A DNA stretch of 57,950 nt, taken from assembly GCF_028282165.1 (NCBI RefSeq), contig NZ_JANQIM010000019.1, forward strand, positions 1-57,950. Reading direction: 5' to 3'. The position numbers and the translations under genes are program-made. This DNA is from Winogradskyella sp. (GTDB taxonomy: Bacteria > Bacteroidota > Bacteroidia > Flavobacteriales > Flavobacteriaceae). Under the pieces are notes generated by a model that ran no database searches, had not been told where the DNA came from, and was given only the letters and a program-made list of their open reading frames with translations. Shown in pieces: positions 36,749-43,910 of this stretch; positions within the stretch are counted from its first letter, which is position 1, and each line of letters opens with the position of its first letter.

Positions 36749-37228
36749 ATGAGCAAGGTAGGAGTCATTATGGGAAGTAAAAGCGATTTGCCAGTGATGC
36801 AAGACGCTATAGATATACTAAAAGGATTTGATATTGAGGTTGAAGTAGATATAGTTTCGGCGCATCGTACACCAGATAAATTATTTGACTATGGCAAAAA
36901 TGCACACTCGCGTGGAATTAAGGTAATAATCGCTGGAGCTGGTGGAGCTGCCCATTTACCAGGAATGGTAGCATCGCTTTCACCACTGCCAGTTATTGGT
37001 GTTCCGGTAAAAAGTAGTAATTCTATAGATGGTTGGGATTCCGTGTTATCTATTCTTCAAATGCCGGGAGGAGTTCCAGTGGCTACGGTGGCATTAAACG
37101 GTGCCAAAAATGCAGGAATTTTAGCCGCACAAATCCTAGGAAGTTCTGATCAATGCATCTTAGACAAGATTATGGTTTATAAAGAAGGCCTAAAGGCAAA
37201 AGTTATGGACTCTGCCAAAGATCTATAA
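36749..37228 (+). CDS. purE: N5-carboxyaminoimidazole ribonucleotide mutase (class I PurE)
   Basis: The 159-residue enzyme converts N5-CAIR to CAIR. The signature IMGSKSDLPVMQ is at the start, with SAHRTP (residues 40-45) and the PGMVASLSPLPVIGVPVKSS loop in the middle. It is a class I mutase that pairs with PurK. A rho-independent terminator follows at 37232. Confidence 0.96.
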   Translation: MSKVGVIMGSKSDLPVMQDAIDILKGFDIEVEVDIVSAHRTPDKLFDYGKNAHSRGIKVIIAGAGGAAHLPGMVASLSPLPVIGVPVKSSNSIDGWDSVLSILQMPGGVPVATVALNGAKNAGILAAQILGSSDQCILDKIMVYKEGLKAKVMDSAKDL

Positions 37229-37231
37229 AAA

Positions 37232-37260
37232 AAGCCTCGACTTGTGTCAAGGCTTATTTT
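37232..37260 (+). terminator. Intrinsic terminator of purK-purE
   Basis: AAGCCTCGAC-TTGT-GTCAAGGCTT forms a 10-bp stem with one C-A mismatch, followed by TTTT after ATT. It starts 4 bases after the purE stop. Confidence 0.85.
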
Positions 37261-37417
37261 GCTATTAACCAATCCTTCGAAACAATAAGTTTTTGTTCAA
37301 AAAGATGATGCAAAAATAACTAAAACTTAACAAATAACAAGTTTTTTTCTATCATAAAATCAAGTTAAAATTCACATTATCAATATTATACGTAAGAAAA
37401 TATAGACGGATAAAAAT

Positions 37418-39448
37418 ATGACAATACTTAACAAAGCCTTTCAAACACCATATAATACAGCTCCTTTTTCAGAAATAAAGAACGAAGATTTTCTGCCTGC
37501 CTTTAAGATAGCTATTGAAAAAGCAAAAGCAGAAATTGATGCCATCACCAATGATTCTGAAGCTCCAAATTTTAAAAATACAATTGAAGCACTAGATTAT
37601 TCTGGCGAGGAATTAGATCGGATTTCGAGTATTTTTTTCAATCTAAATTCGGCTGAAACTAATGATGAAATTCAAAAAATTGCACAAGAGGTGTCGCCTT
37701 TACTTTCAGAATTCAGTAATGACATTACATTAAACGAGGATTTGTTTAAACGTGTAAAAACAGTTTACGATTCTAAGTCTAGCTTAGATTTGACTAAAGA
37801 GCAAACAACGCTTTTAGATAAAAAGTATAAAAGCTTCTCTAGAAATGGTGCTAATTTACCTGAAGATAAAAAAGAACGCCTTCGCGCAATCGATAAAGAG
37901 CTAAGTCAACTAAAACTAAAATTTGGGGAACATATTTTAGCCGAAACCAACAAATTTGAAATGCACTTAACAGACGAGTCTGACTTGTCTGGCTTACCAG
38001 AAGGTGCCAAAGAGGCAGCAAAGCAACTTGCCGAAAGCAAAGGAAAAACGGGTTGGCTAATTACTCTAGACTATCCAAGTTATATTCCGTTTATGACCTA
38101 TGCCGACAACCGAAAACTTCGAGAAGAATTGTCTAAGGCGTTTGGCAGTAAAGGATTTAAGAATGATGATTTAGACAATCAGGATATTGTATTAAAAATC
38201 GTGAATTTACGTTTTGAACGTGCGCAACTTTTGGGCTATAAAACCCATGCACATTTTGTACTAGAGGAACGCATGGCCGAATCACCAGACAAGGTCAATA
38301 CTTTCCTCAATGAATTATTGGAGAAGGCTAAACCAGCAGCACAAGAGGAGTTCGAGAATCTAAAAGGTTTTGCGCAGGATTTAGACGTTATTGATGAACT
38401 TGAAAAATGGGATTCAGCGTATTATTCAGAAAAGTTGAAACAAAAACTATTCAGCTTAGATGACGAACAGCTTAAACCTTATTTCAAACTAGAAAACGTT
38501 ATTAATGGCGCATTTACGGTGGCTGAAAAATTGTTTGGCTTACGATTTGAAGACATGGACACCATTGACAAATATCATGAAGATGTTTTGACCTATAAAG
38601 TAATTGATACTGAAGGTCATTTAGTTTCTATTTTTTACGCCGACTTTTTCCCAAGAGCAGGCAAGCGCAATGGCGCTTGGATGACCTCTTTTAAACCTCA
38701 GATGATTAAAGACGGTCACAATCATCGTCCACACATATCGATTGTTTGCAATTTTACCAAACCTACCAAAAGCAAACCTTCATTGTTAACCTTCAATGAG
38801 GTTACTACGTTGTTTCACGAATTTGGCCACGCCCTCCATGGGATGCTCGCCAATACCACCTATCCAAGTTTATCAGGCACCAATGTATATTGGGACTTTG
38901 TAGAATTACCAAGTCAGATTTTAGAAAATTGGTGTTACGAAGAAGAAACACTTAAGCTTTTTGCCACGCATTATGAAACTGGCGAGGTCATTCCTATGGA
39001 ATTGATAGAAAAAATAAAAGCCTCTGCTACCTTCCATGAAGGTATGCAAACTTTACGCCAATTGAGTTTTGGTATGTTAGATATGGCTTGGCATGGTGTC
39101 AACCCTTCAAATATTGATAGTGTAAAATCTCATGAGATCAAAGCTTTTGGTGAGACTAGCTTATATCCTGATGTTACTGAAAATTGTATGAGCACAGCCT
39201 TTGCTCATATCTTTCAAGGCGGGTATTCTTCGGGCTATTACAGTTATAAATGGGCTGAAGTCTTAGACGCTGATGCTTTTGAATATTTTAAGGAAGAAGG
39301 GATTTTTAACAAAACCGTAGCCAATAAGTTTAAAGCCTTTGTGTTGTCGCAAGGCGGTACGGAAAACCCAATGACCTTGTACAAAAAGTTTAGAGGGCAA
39401 GCGCCAAAACCAGAGGCGCTTTTGCGACGTGCTGGGCTGATAAAATAA
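37418..39448 (+). CDS. M3-family zinc oligopeptidase, cytosolic
   Basis: The 676-residue oligopeptidase A/Dcp-type metallopeptidase has the zinc motif HEFGH (His467, Glu468, His471) within TLFHEFGHALHGML. The N-terminal helical domain (residues 1-250) and the C-terminal catalytic domain are of normal size. There is no signal peptide, so it is expected to finish the breakdown of peptides in the cytoplasm. It is a single gene, 189 bases after purE and 28 bases before the LAS-type candidate. Confidence 0.93.
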   Translation: MTILNKAFQTPYNTAPFSEIKNEDFLPAFKIAIEKAKAEIDAITNDSEAPNFKNTIEALDYSGEELDRISSIFFNLNSAETNDEIQKIAQEVSPLLSEFSNDITLNEDLFKRVKTVYDSKSSLDLTKEQTTLLDKKYKSFSRNGANLPEDKKERLRAIDKELSQLKLKFGEHILAETNKFEMHLTDESDLSGLPEGAKEAAKQLAESKGKTGWLITLDYPSYIPFMTYADNRKLREELSKAFGSKGFKNDDLDNQDIVLKIVNLRFERAQLLGYKTHAHFVLEERMAESPDKVNTFLNELLEKAKPAAQEEFENLKGFAQDLDVIDELEKWDSAYYSEKLKQKLFSLDDEQLKPYFKLENVINGAFTVAEKLFGLRFEDMDTIDKYHEDVLTYKVIDTEGHLVSIFYADFFPRAGKRNGAWMTSFKPQMIKDGHNHRPHISIVCNFTKPTKSKPSLLTFNEVTTLFHEFGHALHGMLANTTYPSLSGTNVYWDFVELPSQILENWCYEEETLKLFATHYETGEVIPMELIEKIKASATFHEGMQTLRQLSFGMLDMAWHGVNPSNIDSVKSHEIKAFGETSLYPDVTENCMSTAFAHIFQGGYSSGYYSYKWAEVLDADAFEYFKEEGIFNKTVANKFKAFVLSQGGTENPMTLYKKFRGQAPKPEALLRRAGLIK

Positions 39449-39476
39449 GCATAGCAGTTTTTTCGTTTTAGCTTTT

Positions 39477-40256
39477 ATGAAGCTAATAAAATTAGTTGGA
39501 CATGTGTTTATAATTATCCTTTTAACAGCACTTACACAAGTAGGTGGGTTAATTTGGATGGTTGCCTTAGTACTTTCCTATTTGTTAGAATGGAAAAAAC
39601 GTTATTCGTTTCCAATCATTTACCTAATATTTAATTTAATACTAATTCCTGTAATTGCACCTTATTTTGGAAGAGTACAATTGCCCGTTTTAAATTCAGC
39701 AATCAGACCTCAAAACTATTTTTACGCACTTGCTTTTAGAAACTACGTAACACCAGAATTGAAAAGTAGTTTAAATAATACCGCTGCAGAATTGGCAAAT
39801 TTGGGTATACAAATCAGTTATTTAGATGCTAACTTTCCGTTTATTGACGGCTTCCCATTATTGCCACATTTAAGCCATAATGATGGTAGAAAAGTGGATA
39901 TCGCTTTCCAATACAAAACAGCAAACGGGAAATCAACAAATAAGAAACCTTCATTACTAGGTTATGGCAATTATGTCAATACAGAAAATCCCACTAATCA
40001 TTATTGTAAATCCAGAGGTTTTTGGCAATATGACATAACAAAATACCTAAATCTTAACATTCGGAACAGTTTAGAATTTGATAGAGAAAACACGAAAGCA
40101 CTAATTCAAGGAATTCTTTACCAAACAAACAATGAAAAACTATTTATCGAACCCTATTTAAAAGAACAATTGGGCTTACAAAGCTATTCTGAAATTAGAT
40201 TTCATGGCTGCCAGGCCGTAAGGCATGATGATCATATTCACCTTCAAATAAATTAA
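39477..40256 (+). CDS. Membrane-anchored LAS-type peptidase candidate
   Basis: The 259-residue protein has two N-terminal membrane helices (about residues 8-35 and 43-63) and a soluble C-terminal domain. Two motifs resemble those of LAS zinc peptidases (MepA, VanY, D-Ala-D-Ala carboxypeptidases). The first is H-x-x-G-x-x-x-D at His134-Asp141 (SHNDGRKVD). The second is HxH at His253-His255 (HDDHIHLQ, close to MepA HDDHFH). A cell-wall peptide bond is the natural substrate of this class, but it was not identified by name. The small M3 gap suggests co-transcription. Confidence 0.6.
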   Translation: MKLIKLVGHVFIIILLTALTQVGGLIWMVALVLSYLLEWKKRYSFPIIYLIFNLILIPVIAPYFGRVQLPVLNSAIRPQNYFYALAFRNYVTPELKSSLNNTAAELANLGIQISYLDANFPFIDGFPLLPHLSHNDGRKVDIAFQYKTANGKSTNKKPSLLGYGNYVNTENPTNHYCKSRGFWQYDITKYLNLNIRNSLEFDRENTKALIQGILYQTNNEKLFIEPYLKEQLGLQSYSEIRFHGCQAVRHDDHIHLQIN

Positions 40257-40282
40257 ACTTTCAATAATTATTGAAAGTTTAA
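40253..40282 (+). promoter_or_regulatory. Putative GbsR operator overlapping the regulator promoter
   Basis: A perfect 30-base palindrome contains the arms ACTTTCA and TGAAAGT (40257-40278) separated by 8 bases. It covers the TTG at 40271-40273 that would be the -33 element of the promoter with -7 box TATATTTG (40292-40299, 18 bases away). Binding here would block RNA polymerase, as expected for autoregulation. The palindrome also includes the last bases of the upstream gene stop. Confidence 0.7.
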
Positions 40283-40291
40283 AAATTATTG

Positions 40292-40303
40292 TATATTTGT
40301 ATT
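40292..40303 (+). promoter_or_regulatory. -7 box abutting the GbsR-like start
   Basis: TATATTTG (40292-40299) fits TAnnTTTG. The ATG at 40304 follows after four bases, so the mRNA may be leaderless. A TTG at 18 bases supports real promoter function. Confidence 0.6.
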
Positions 40304-40807
40304 ATGAAGTATGTAGAAGCAAAAGAAAAGTTTATTAGTACTTGGGGAAGCTTGGGTACACTTTGGGGCATTAATAAAGCGATGGCCCAAATTCAAGCTT
40401 TGCTTTTTATTTCCACAAAACCTCTATCCATGGAAGACATTATGGAAGAGCTTAAAATTTCCCGTGGTAACACCAGTATGAATTTAAGACAGCTCATCGA
40501 TTGGGGCATTGTCACCAAAGTTCTGGTTTCGGGTGAGCGAAGAGAGTTCTTTACAACAGAGAAAGATGTTCAAGAATTGGCACGAACCATAGCAAAAGAA
40601 CGTAGCCGAAGAGAAATAAAACCCGTTATTAAAGTTTTGGAAGAGGTCTCCTCCATTAAAGATGATGGTACAAAAAATACCAAAGAATTGATAAAACAAA
40701 CGAAAGCTTTAAAGGAGCTAACGGACGACTTAGACACTTTAATGAACAAATTGGTGAACCAAAAACAAAATTGGTTAACGAAGTCTGTTTTAAAGCTAAT
40801 GAAATAG
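40304..40807 (+). CDS. GbsR/MarR-family transcriptional regulator
   Basis: The 167-residue protein has a winged HTH with the GbsR signature: LFISTKPLSMEDIMEELKISRGNTSMNLRQL, followed by GIVTKVLVSGERREFFTTE. The C-terminal helical part (residues 100-160) would dimerise. The ATG at 40304 is taken as the start because a TTG upstream lies inside the -7 box. It probably represses itself and the next two genes through two matching inverted repeats (40257 and 40828). The ligand is unknown; in B. subtilis GbsR responds to choline. Confidence 0.88.
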   Translation: MKYVEAKEKFISTWGSLGTLWGINKAMAQIQALLFISTKPLSMEDIMEELKISRGNTSMNLRQLIDWGIVTKVLVSGERREFFTTEKDVQELARTIAKERSRREIKPVIKVLEEVSSIKDDGTKNTKELIKQTKALKELTDDLDTLMNKLVNQKQNWLTKSVLKLMK

Positions 40808-40827
40808 CAAATATTTTTTTAAACTTA

Positions 40828-40849
40828 ACTTTCAATTTTTTCTGAAATT
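40828..40849 (+). promoter_or_regulatory. Second putative GbsR operator
   Basis: ACTTTCA (40828-40834), 8 bases, then TGAAATT (40843-40849) repeats the architecture of the operator at 40257-40278 with one mismatch in the right arm. It lies 20 bases after the regulator stop and 17 bases before the ATG of the next gene. Confidence 0.6.
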
Positions 40850-40866
40850 TTAAAAACAATAGAATT

Positions 40867-41211
40867 ATGAAAAATATTCACCACTCAAATTTAGTCTTCT
40901 ACATCACGGTCTTGTTGCTTTACTTTGTCCAACCTGTTCTAGGAGCTTTAAGCCAAATTGGACTCGGTGTTTTTCAATTAATCATCGCGTGCATAATCAA
41001 AATTAACTCACAGCGACTCAACCAACTTTCAAAGACATTGATTAATTATTATTGGATAGGTATTCTGGCTTGGATTCTATTTCTGGTAGCATCAATTGTA
41101 ACATCTCATATAAACAGCCATTTCAAATTAATCATGCTAATCATTCCTATGACCATTGGATTTTATTTAGTCATAGTCACCTATAGTTCAACTAAATCTT
41201 CAAACTCATGA
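40867..41211 (+). CDS. Small membrane protein of the GbsR-linked unit
   Basis: The 114-residue product has about four hydrophobic segments (near residues 8-25, 30-45, 58-80 and 84-106). I recognise no family. Its stop overlaps the methyltransferase start by four bases (ATGA), so the two are translated together. The regulator operator just upstream suggests both answer to the same repressor. It may be a transporter subunit or an envelope modifier. Confidence 0.75.
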   Translation: MKNIHHSNLVFYITVLLLYFVQPVLGALSQIGLGVFQLIIACIIKINSQRLNQLSKTLINYYWIGILAWILFLVASIVTSHINSHFKLIMLIIPMTIGFYLVIVTYSSTKSSNS

Positions 41212-42089
41212 AAACACAAACCTTACCCTACAGTAATTACGCAGAACAAAACCGTATAGACATGGTAGACTTCTATAACAAAGCTACGGAAGATTATGGA
41301 TTTTGGAGTCACGATTTCAACATGCATTTTGGCTACTTTGTGCCTTTTAAGACTAATCCGTTTAGGCGCGATTCCATGCTCAACCAGATGAACAGGCAAG
41401 TGATAAAACGACTCCATATTGGCAACACCAAACACCGATTAATCGATTTGGGCTGCGGCATGGGCGCAACTATGCGATATGCCCTAAAACACTGCAAAAA
41501 TGTAATAGCCTATGGTGTCACCTTATCCAACTTTCAAGTACAAAAGGGGAATGAACTTTTACAAGGTAAAAATGGTATTATTCTAAAGGAAAACTATAAT
41601 AATACATCATTTCGATCCAATTCTTTTGATTCTGCTATAGCCATTGAAAGTTTCTGCCATTCGGGTCACAATTATAGTTCCTTAAAGGAAATGCACCGCA
41701 TTCTAAGGCCTGGAGGACGATTTGTTATCGCCGATGCTTTCTTAAAAAAAGAAAAAACACAACTTTGTTTAGGCGGTAAATATGCTTACAATAAGTTGTG
41801 TAACCACTGGAATTTGGAAAAATTAGAAACATATTACTTTATCAATGAAAAACTTAAGGAATTAGGTTTTACAGATATCAAAGTCGAAAATGTTTCACAT
41901 AGGGTCGCTCCCTCAGTGCTTCATGTGCCTTTTGCCATCACAGGTTTTATATTGAAAAAGCTATTGAGTTTCAAAAAAATAAAAAGTGAAAGTTTTCATA
42001 ATCTTAAGGGTTCGTTTTATGCACTACTATCTGGCTTGCACATGAAAAGCTTTGGTTACTATATAATTAGTGCTACCAAAAGCCAGTAA
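41208..42089 (+). CDS. Class I SAM-dependent methyltransferase
   Basis: The 293-residue enzyme has the SAM-binding motif LIDLGCGMGA (residues 78-87), a motif II acidic position in FDSAIAIES, and LRPGGRFVIAD (motif III). The N-terminal FWSHDFNMHFGYF resembles the sterol/tocopherol/MPBQ-type group, which methylates lipophilic or isoprenoid acceptors. The substrate cannot be read from the sequence. It is coupled to the membrane protein before it and probably co-regulated by the GbsR-like repressor. Confidence 0.87.
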   Translation: MKTQTLPYSNYAEQNRIDMVDFYNKATEDYGFWSHDFNMHFGYFVPFKTNPFRRDSMLNQMNRQVIKRLHIGNTKHRLIDLGCGMGATMRYALKHCKNVIAYGVTLSNFQVQKGNELLQGKNGIILKENYNNTSFRSNSFDSAIAIESFCHSGHNYSSLKEMHRILRPGGRFVIADAFLKKEKTQLCLGGKYAYNKLCNHWNLEKLETYYFINEKLKELGFTDIKVENVSHRVAPSVLHVPFAITGFILKKLLSFKKIKSESFHNLKGSFYALLSGLHMKSFGYYIISATKSQ

Positions 42090-42126
42090 AATAGGGTAAT
42101 CTATTTTAGAAGTTAATATTTTATCC

Positions 42127-42134
42127 TATTTTTG
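42127..42134 (+). promoter_or_regulatory. -7 box of the ECF sigma gene
   Basis: TATTTTTG matches TAnnTTTG, 21 bases before the ATG at 42156. A clear -33 TTG is not found at normal spacing. Confidence 0.45.
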
Positions 42135-42155
42135 ATCAAGCAATGATTTTTGTAA

Positions 42156-42710
42156 ATGGCGGACCATCAAATAAACCCAAATAACTGGATTAATCTATAT
42201 TCAGACTACCTGTTTAACTACACGATTTCTAGAGTTAATGATAGGGAAATGGCACAAGATTTAGTTTCTGAAACTTTTTTAGCCGGTCTTAAATCCATGG
42301 CCAATTTTAAAGGCGAAGCTAGTGAACGTACATGGTTAATCTCTATTCTCAAACGCAAAATTATAGACTATTATCGCAAGATAAACTCAAATAAAGGTAA
42401 AGCCGAAGTGAGAATGAGTTACAACAACGATACTGAAGCTGAGGGTGATTGGTTGGAAGAACGTGTGGCCGATCCGTTTGATAAAACGGCCGAAGATAAG
42501 ATAGAAAACTCTGAATTGGGCGATGCCATCTACGATTGCATGGCCAAATTACCTGAAAAACAGGCTGAAGTTTTTAAGATGAAAACTATTTTGGGTTATG
42601 ATACCGAAACGATTTGTAATGAATTAGAAATAACTGCGTCTAACCTCTGGGTAATCATCCATAGAGCTAGAACAGCTTTGGCGGATTGCATGGAAAAAAA
42701 TTGGTTTTAA
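42156..42710 (+). CDS. ECF-type RNA polymerase sigma factor
   Basis: The 184-residue sigma-70 relative has region 2 (YTISRVNDREMAQDLVSETFLAGLKSM, then FKGEASERTWLISILKRKIIDYYRK) and region 4 (MAKLPEKQAEVFKMKTILGYDTETICNELEITASNLWVIIHRAR). Regions 1 and 3 are absent, as in ECF sigmas. A small anti-sigma-like gene starts 5 bases after its stop, which is the classical arrangement. Its regulon cannot be told from this window. Confidence 0.93.
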   Translation: MADHQINPNNWINLYSDYLFNYTISRVNDREMAQDLVSETFLAGLKSMANFKGEASERTWLISILKRKIIDYYRKINSNKGKAEVRMSYNNDTEAEGDWLEERVADPFDKTAEDKIENSELGDAIYDCMAKLPEKQAEVFKMKTILGYDTETICNELEITASNLWVIIHRARTALADCMEKNWF

Positions 42711-42714
42711 CACA

Positions 42715-42972
42715 ATGAAAAAAAGTTTTTTATTTATAAGCTGTGAAGAGGCACATCATATATGCGATAAAAGGCAATATGGTGAAGCTACAGGATGGGA
42801 GCGCGTAAAATTAGGCATCAGGCTTTCTTGGTGTCGTATCACCAGAGCTTATTCTAAAAGAAATAATAAGTTGACCGAAGTGATAGAAAAAGCTGATGTA
42901 GATTGCTTAAATAACGATGAACGCAGTAAAATTAAACTGCAATTCGAAGAAGAGTTAGCGAAGCATCAATAG
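42715..42972 (+). CDS. Small anti-sigma-like (zf-HC2-type) protein
   Basis: The 85-residue protein follows the sigma gene at 5 bases. Its N-terminus (SCEEAHHICDKRQYGEATGWERVKLGIRL) resembles zf-HC2 anti-sigma proteins in the CxEA start and the helix after it. The usual HxxxCxxC zinc motif is largely missing: only one cysteine (LSWCRITR) remains in that place, so zinc binding is uncertain. There is no membrane segment, so a soluble anti-sigma role is likely. Its stop overlaps the converging UbiA-like gene by 18 bases. Confidence 0.7.
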   Translation: MKKSFLFISCEEAHHICDKRQYGEATGWERVKLGIRLSWCRITRAYSKRNNKLTEVIEKADVDCLNNDERSKIKLQFEEELAKHQ

Positions 42973-43788
42973 TATGACCAGCCAGATCATCGGTACACTT
43001 TCCACCCAAAAAGCACTATAATATTTTGACTGATTTTTGTTTGAAAAGACCAAAAACAAAAGTGATACTACTAGTACTATTACTGTTGAAATTATAGTAT
43101 TATTGTCTAAGTCGTCCTTAAAAAATTCCAATAAAAAAAATACCATTAGTAATAGCGCTCCAATCATTTTAGTGTTTTTAACACCTATCCTTTGCGGTAT
43201 GGTTGCTAGTTTCACACTATCATAATTAAGATCCCTAATTTCAAACGGTAAGGTTAAAACAATAACAAGGATAAAGCGTTGGACGGCCGTAATTACTATA
43301 TCCGAGTTAATCTCAACTTCATTATCTATTAACGGGAGGAATACTGTAGTAAAAGCCCAAACTAAGGCAATCACATAAATCTTTAAGCCACTTATTTGTC
43401 TCAAATTTTTTTGGCGATCCCTAAAGTAGCGCATAGGTATTATAGGAACGGCATATAAAAACGTAATAAGCCCAAATATCGAAAGATATAAAAGTGAATT
43501 GATATTTAGCTGAAGCGCATAATAACACATGGCAATAAATGCCATTAACGAAAATATCTGGATTGTTTTCAACCAACCAGCCAATTGTCTATGATGAAAC
43601 TTGGCCACACCAAAATACTTTATAAAATTATACCCTGTTATCGTAGCAAAAAACACTAAATATAGTACCTCTTTATCATAAGCTAATTCAAATTGCAGCA
43701 ATGTCACCCAGGTCAAAGAATATACAGCAAGCGCAACATGTATACTGCTGTTAATGTAAAAATTAAGTAACTGCTTTAAAATCCTCAT
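42955..43788 (-). CDS. UbiA-like integral membrane protein, possibly non-catalytic
   Basis: The 277-residue protein has about eight transmembrane helices and the overall pattern of UbiA prenyltransferases. The second Asp motif (EIRDLNYDSVKLATIPQRIG) is present. The first, normally NxxxDxxxD, reads NFIKYFGVA (near residue 53), so both Asp are lost. It may have lost prenyltransferase activity or changed substrate. It ends in an 18-base overlap with the anti-sigma-like gene and is divergent from gcvP. Confidence 0.72.
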   Translation of the reverse strand: MRILKQLLNFYINSSIHVALAVYSLTWVTLLQFELAYDKEVLYLVFFATITGYNFIKYFGVAKFHHRQLAGWLKTIQIFSLMAFIAMCYYALQLNINSLLYLSIFGLITFLYAVPIIPMRYFRDRQKNLRQISGLKIYVIALVWAFTTVFLPLIDNEVEINSDIVITAVQRFILVIVLTLPFEIRDLNYDSVKLATIPQRIGVKNTKMIGALLLMVFFLLEFFKDDLDNNTIISTVIVLVVSLLFLVFSNKNQSKYYSAFWVESVPMIWLVILLMLR

Positions 43789-43874
43789 TAAACAAAAATA
43801 ATCAATGTGTTAATAACCCTTATTTTCGGTTAAAAACTTTAGTTTTCATTAACTAAAAAAAGAGGCTATTTCCG

Positions 43875-43882
43875 TATTTTTG
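43875..43882 (+). promoter_or_regulatory. -7 box of gcvP
   Basis: TATTTTTG fits TAnnTTTG, 28 bases before the ATG at 43911. No TTG is found at 17-23 bases upstream. Confidence 0.4.
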
Positions 43883-43910
43883 CATATCGAAAAAAATAGC
43901 TGATTTTAGA

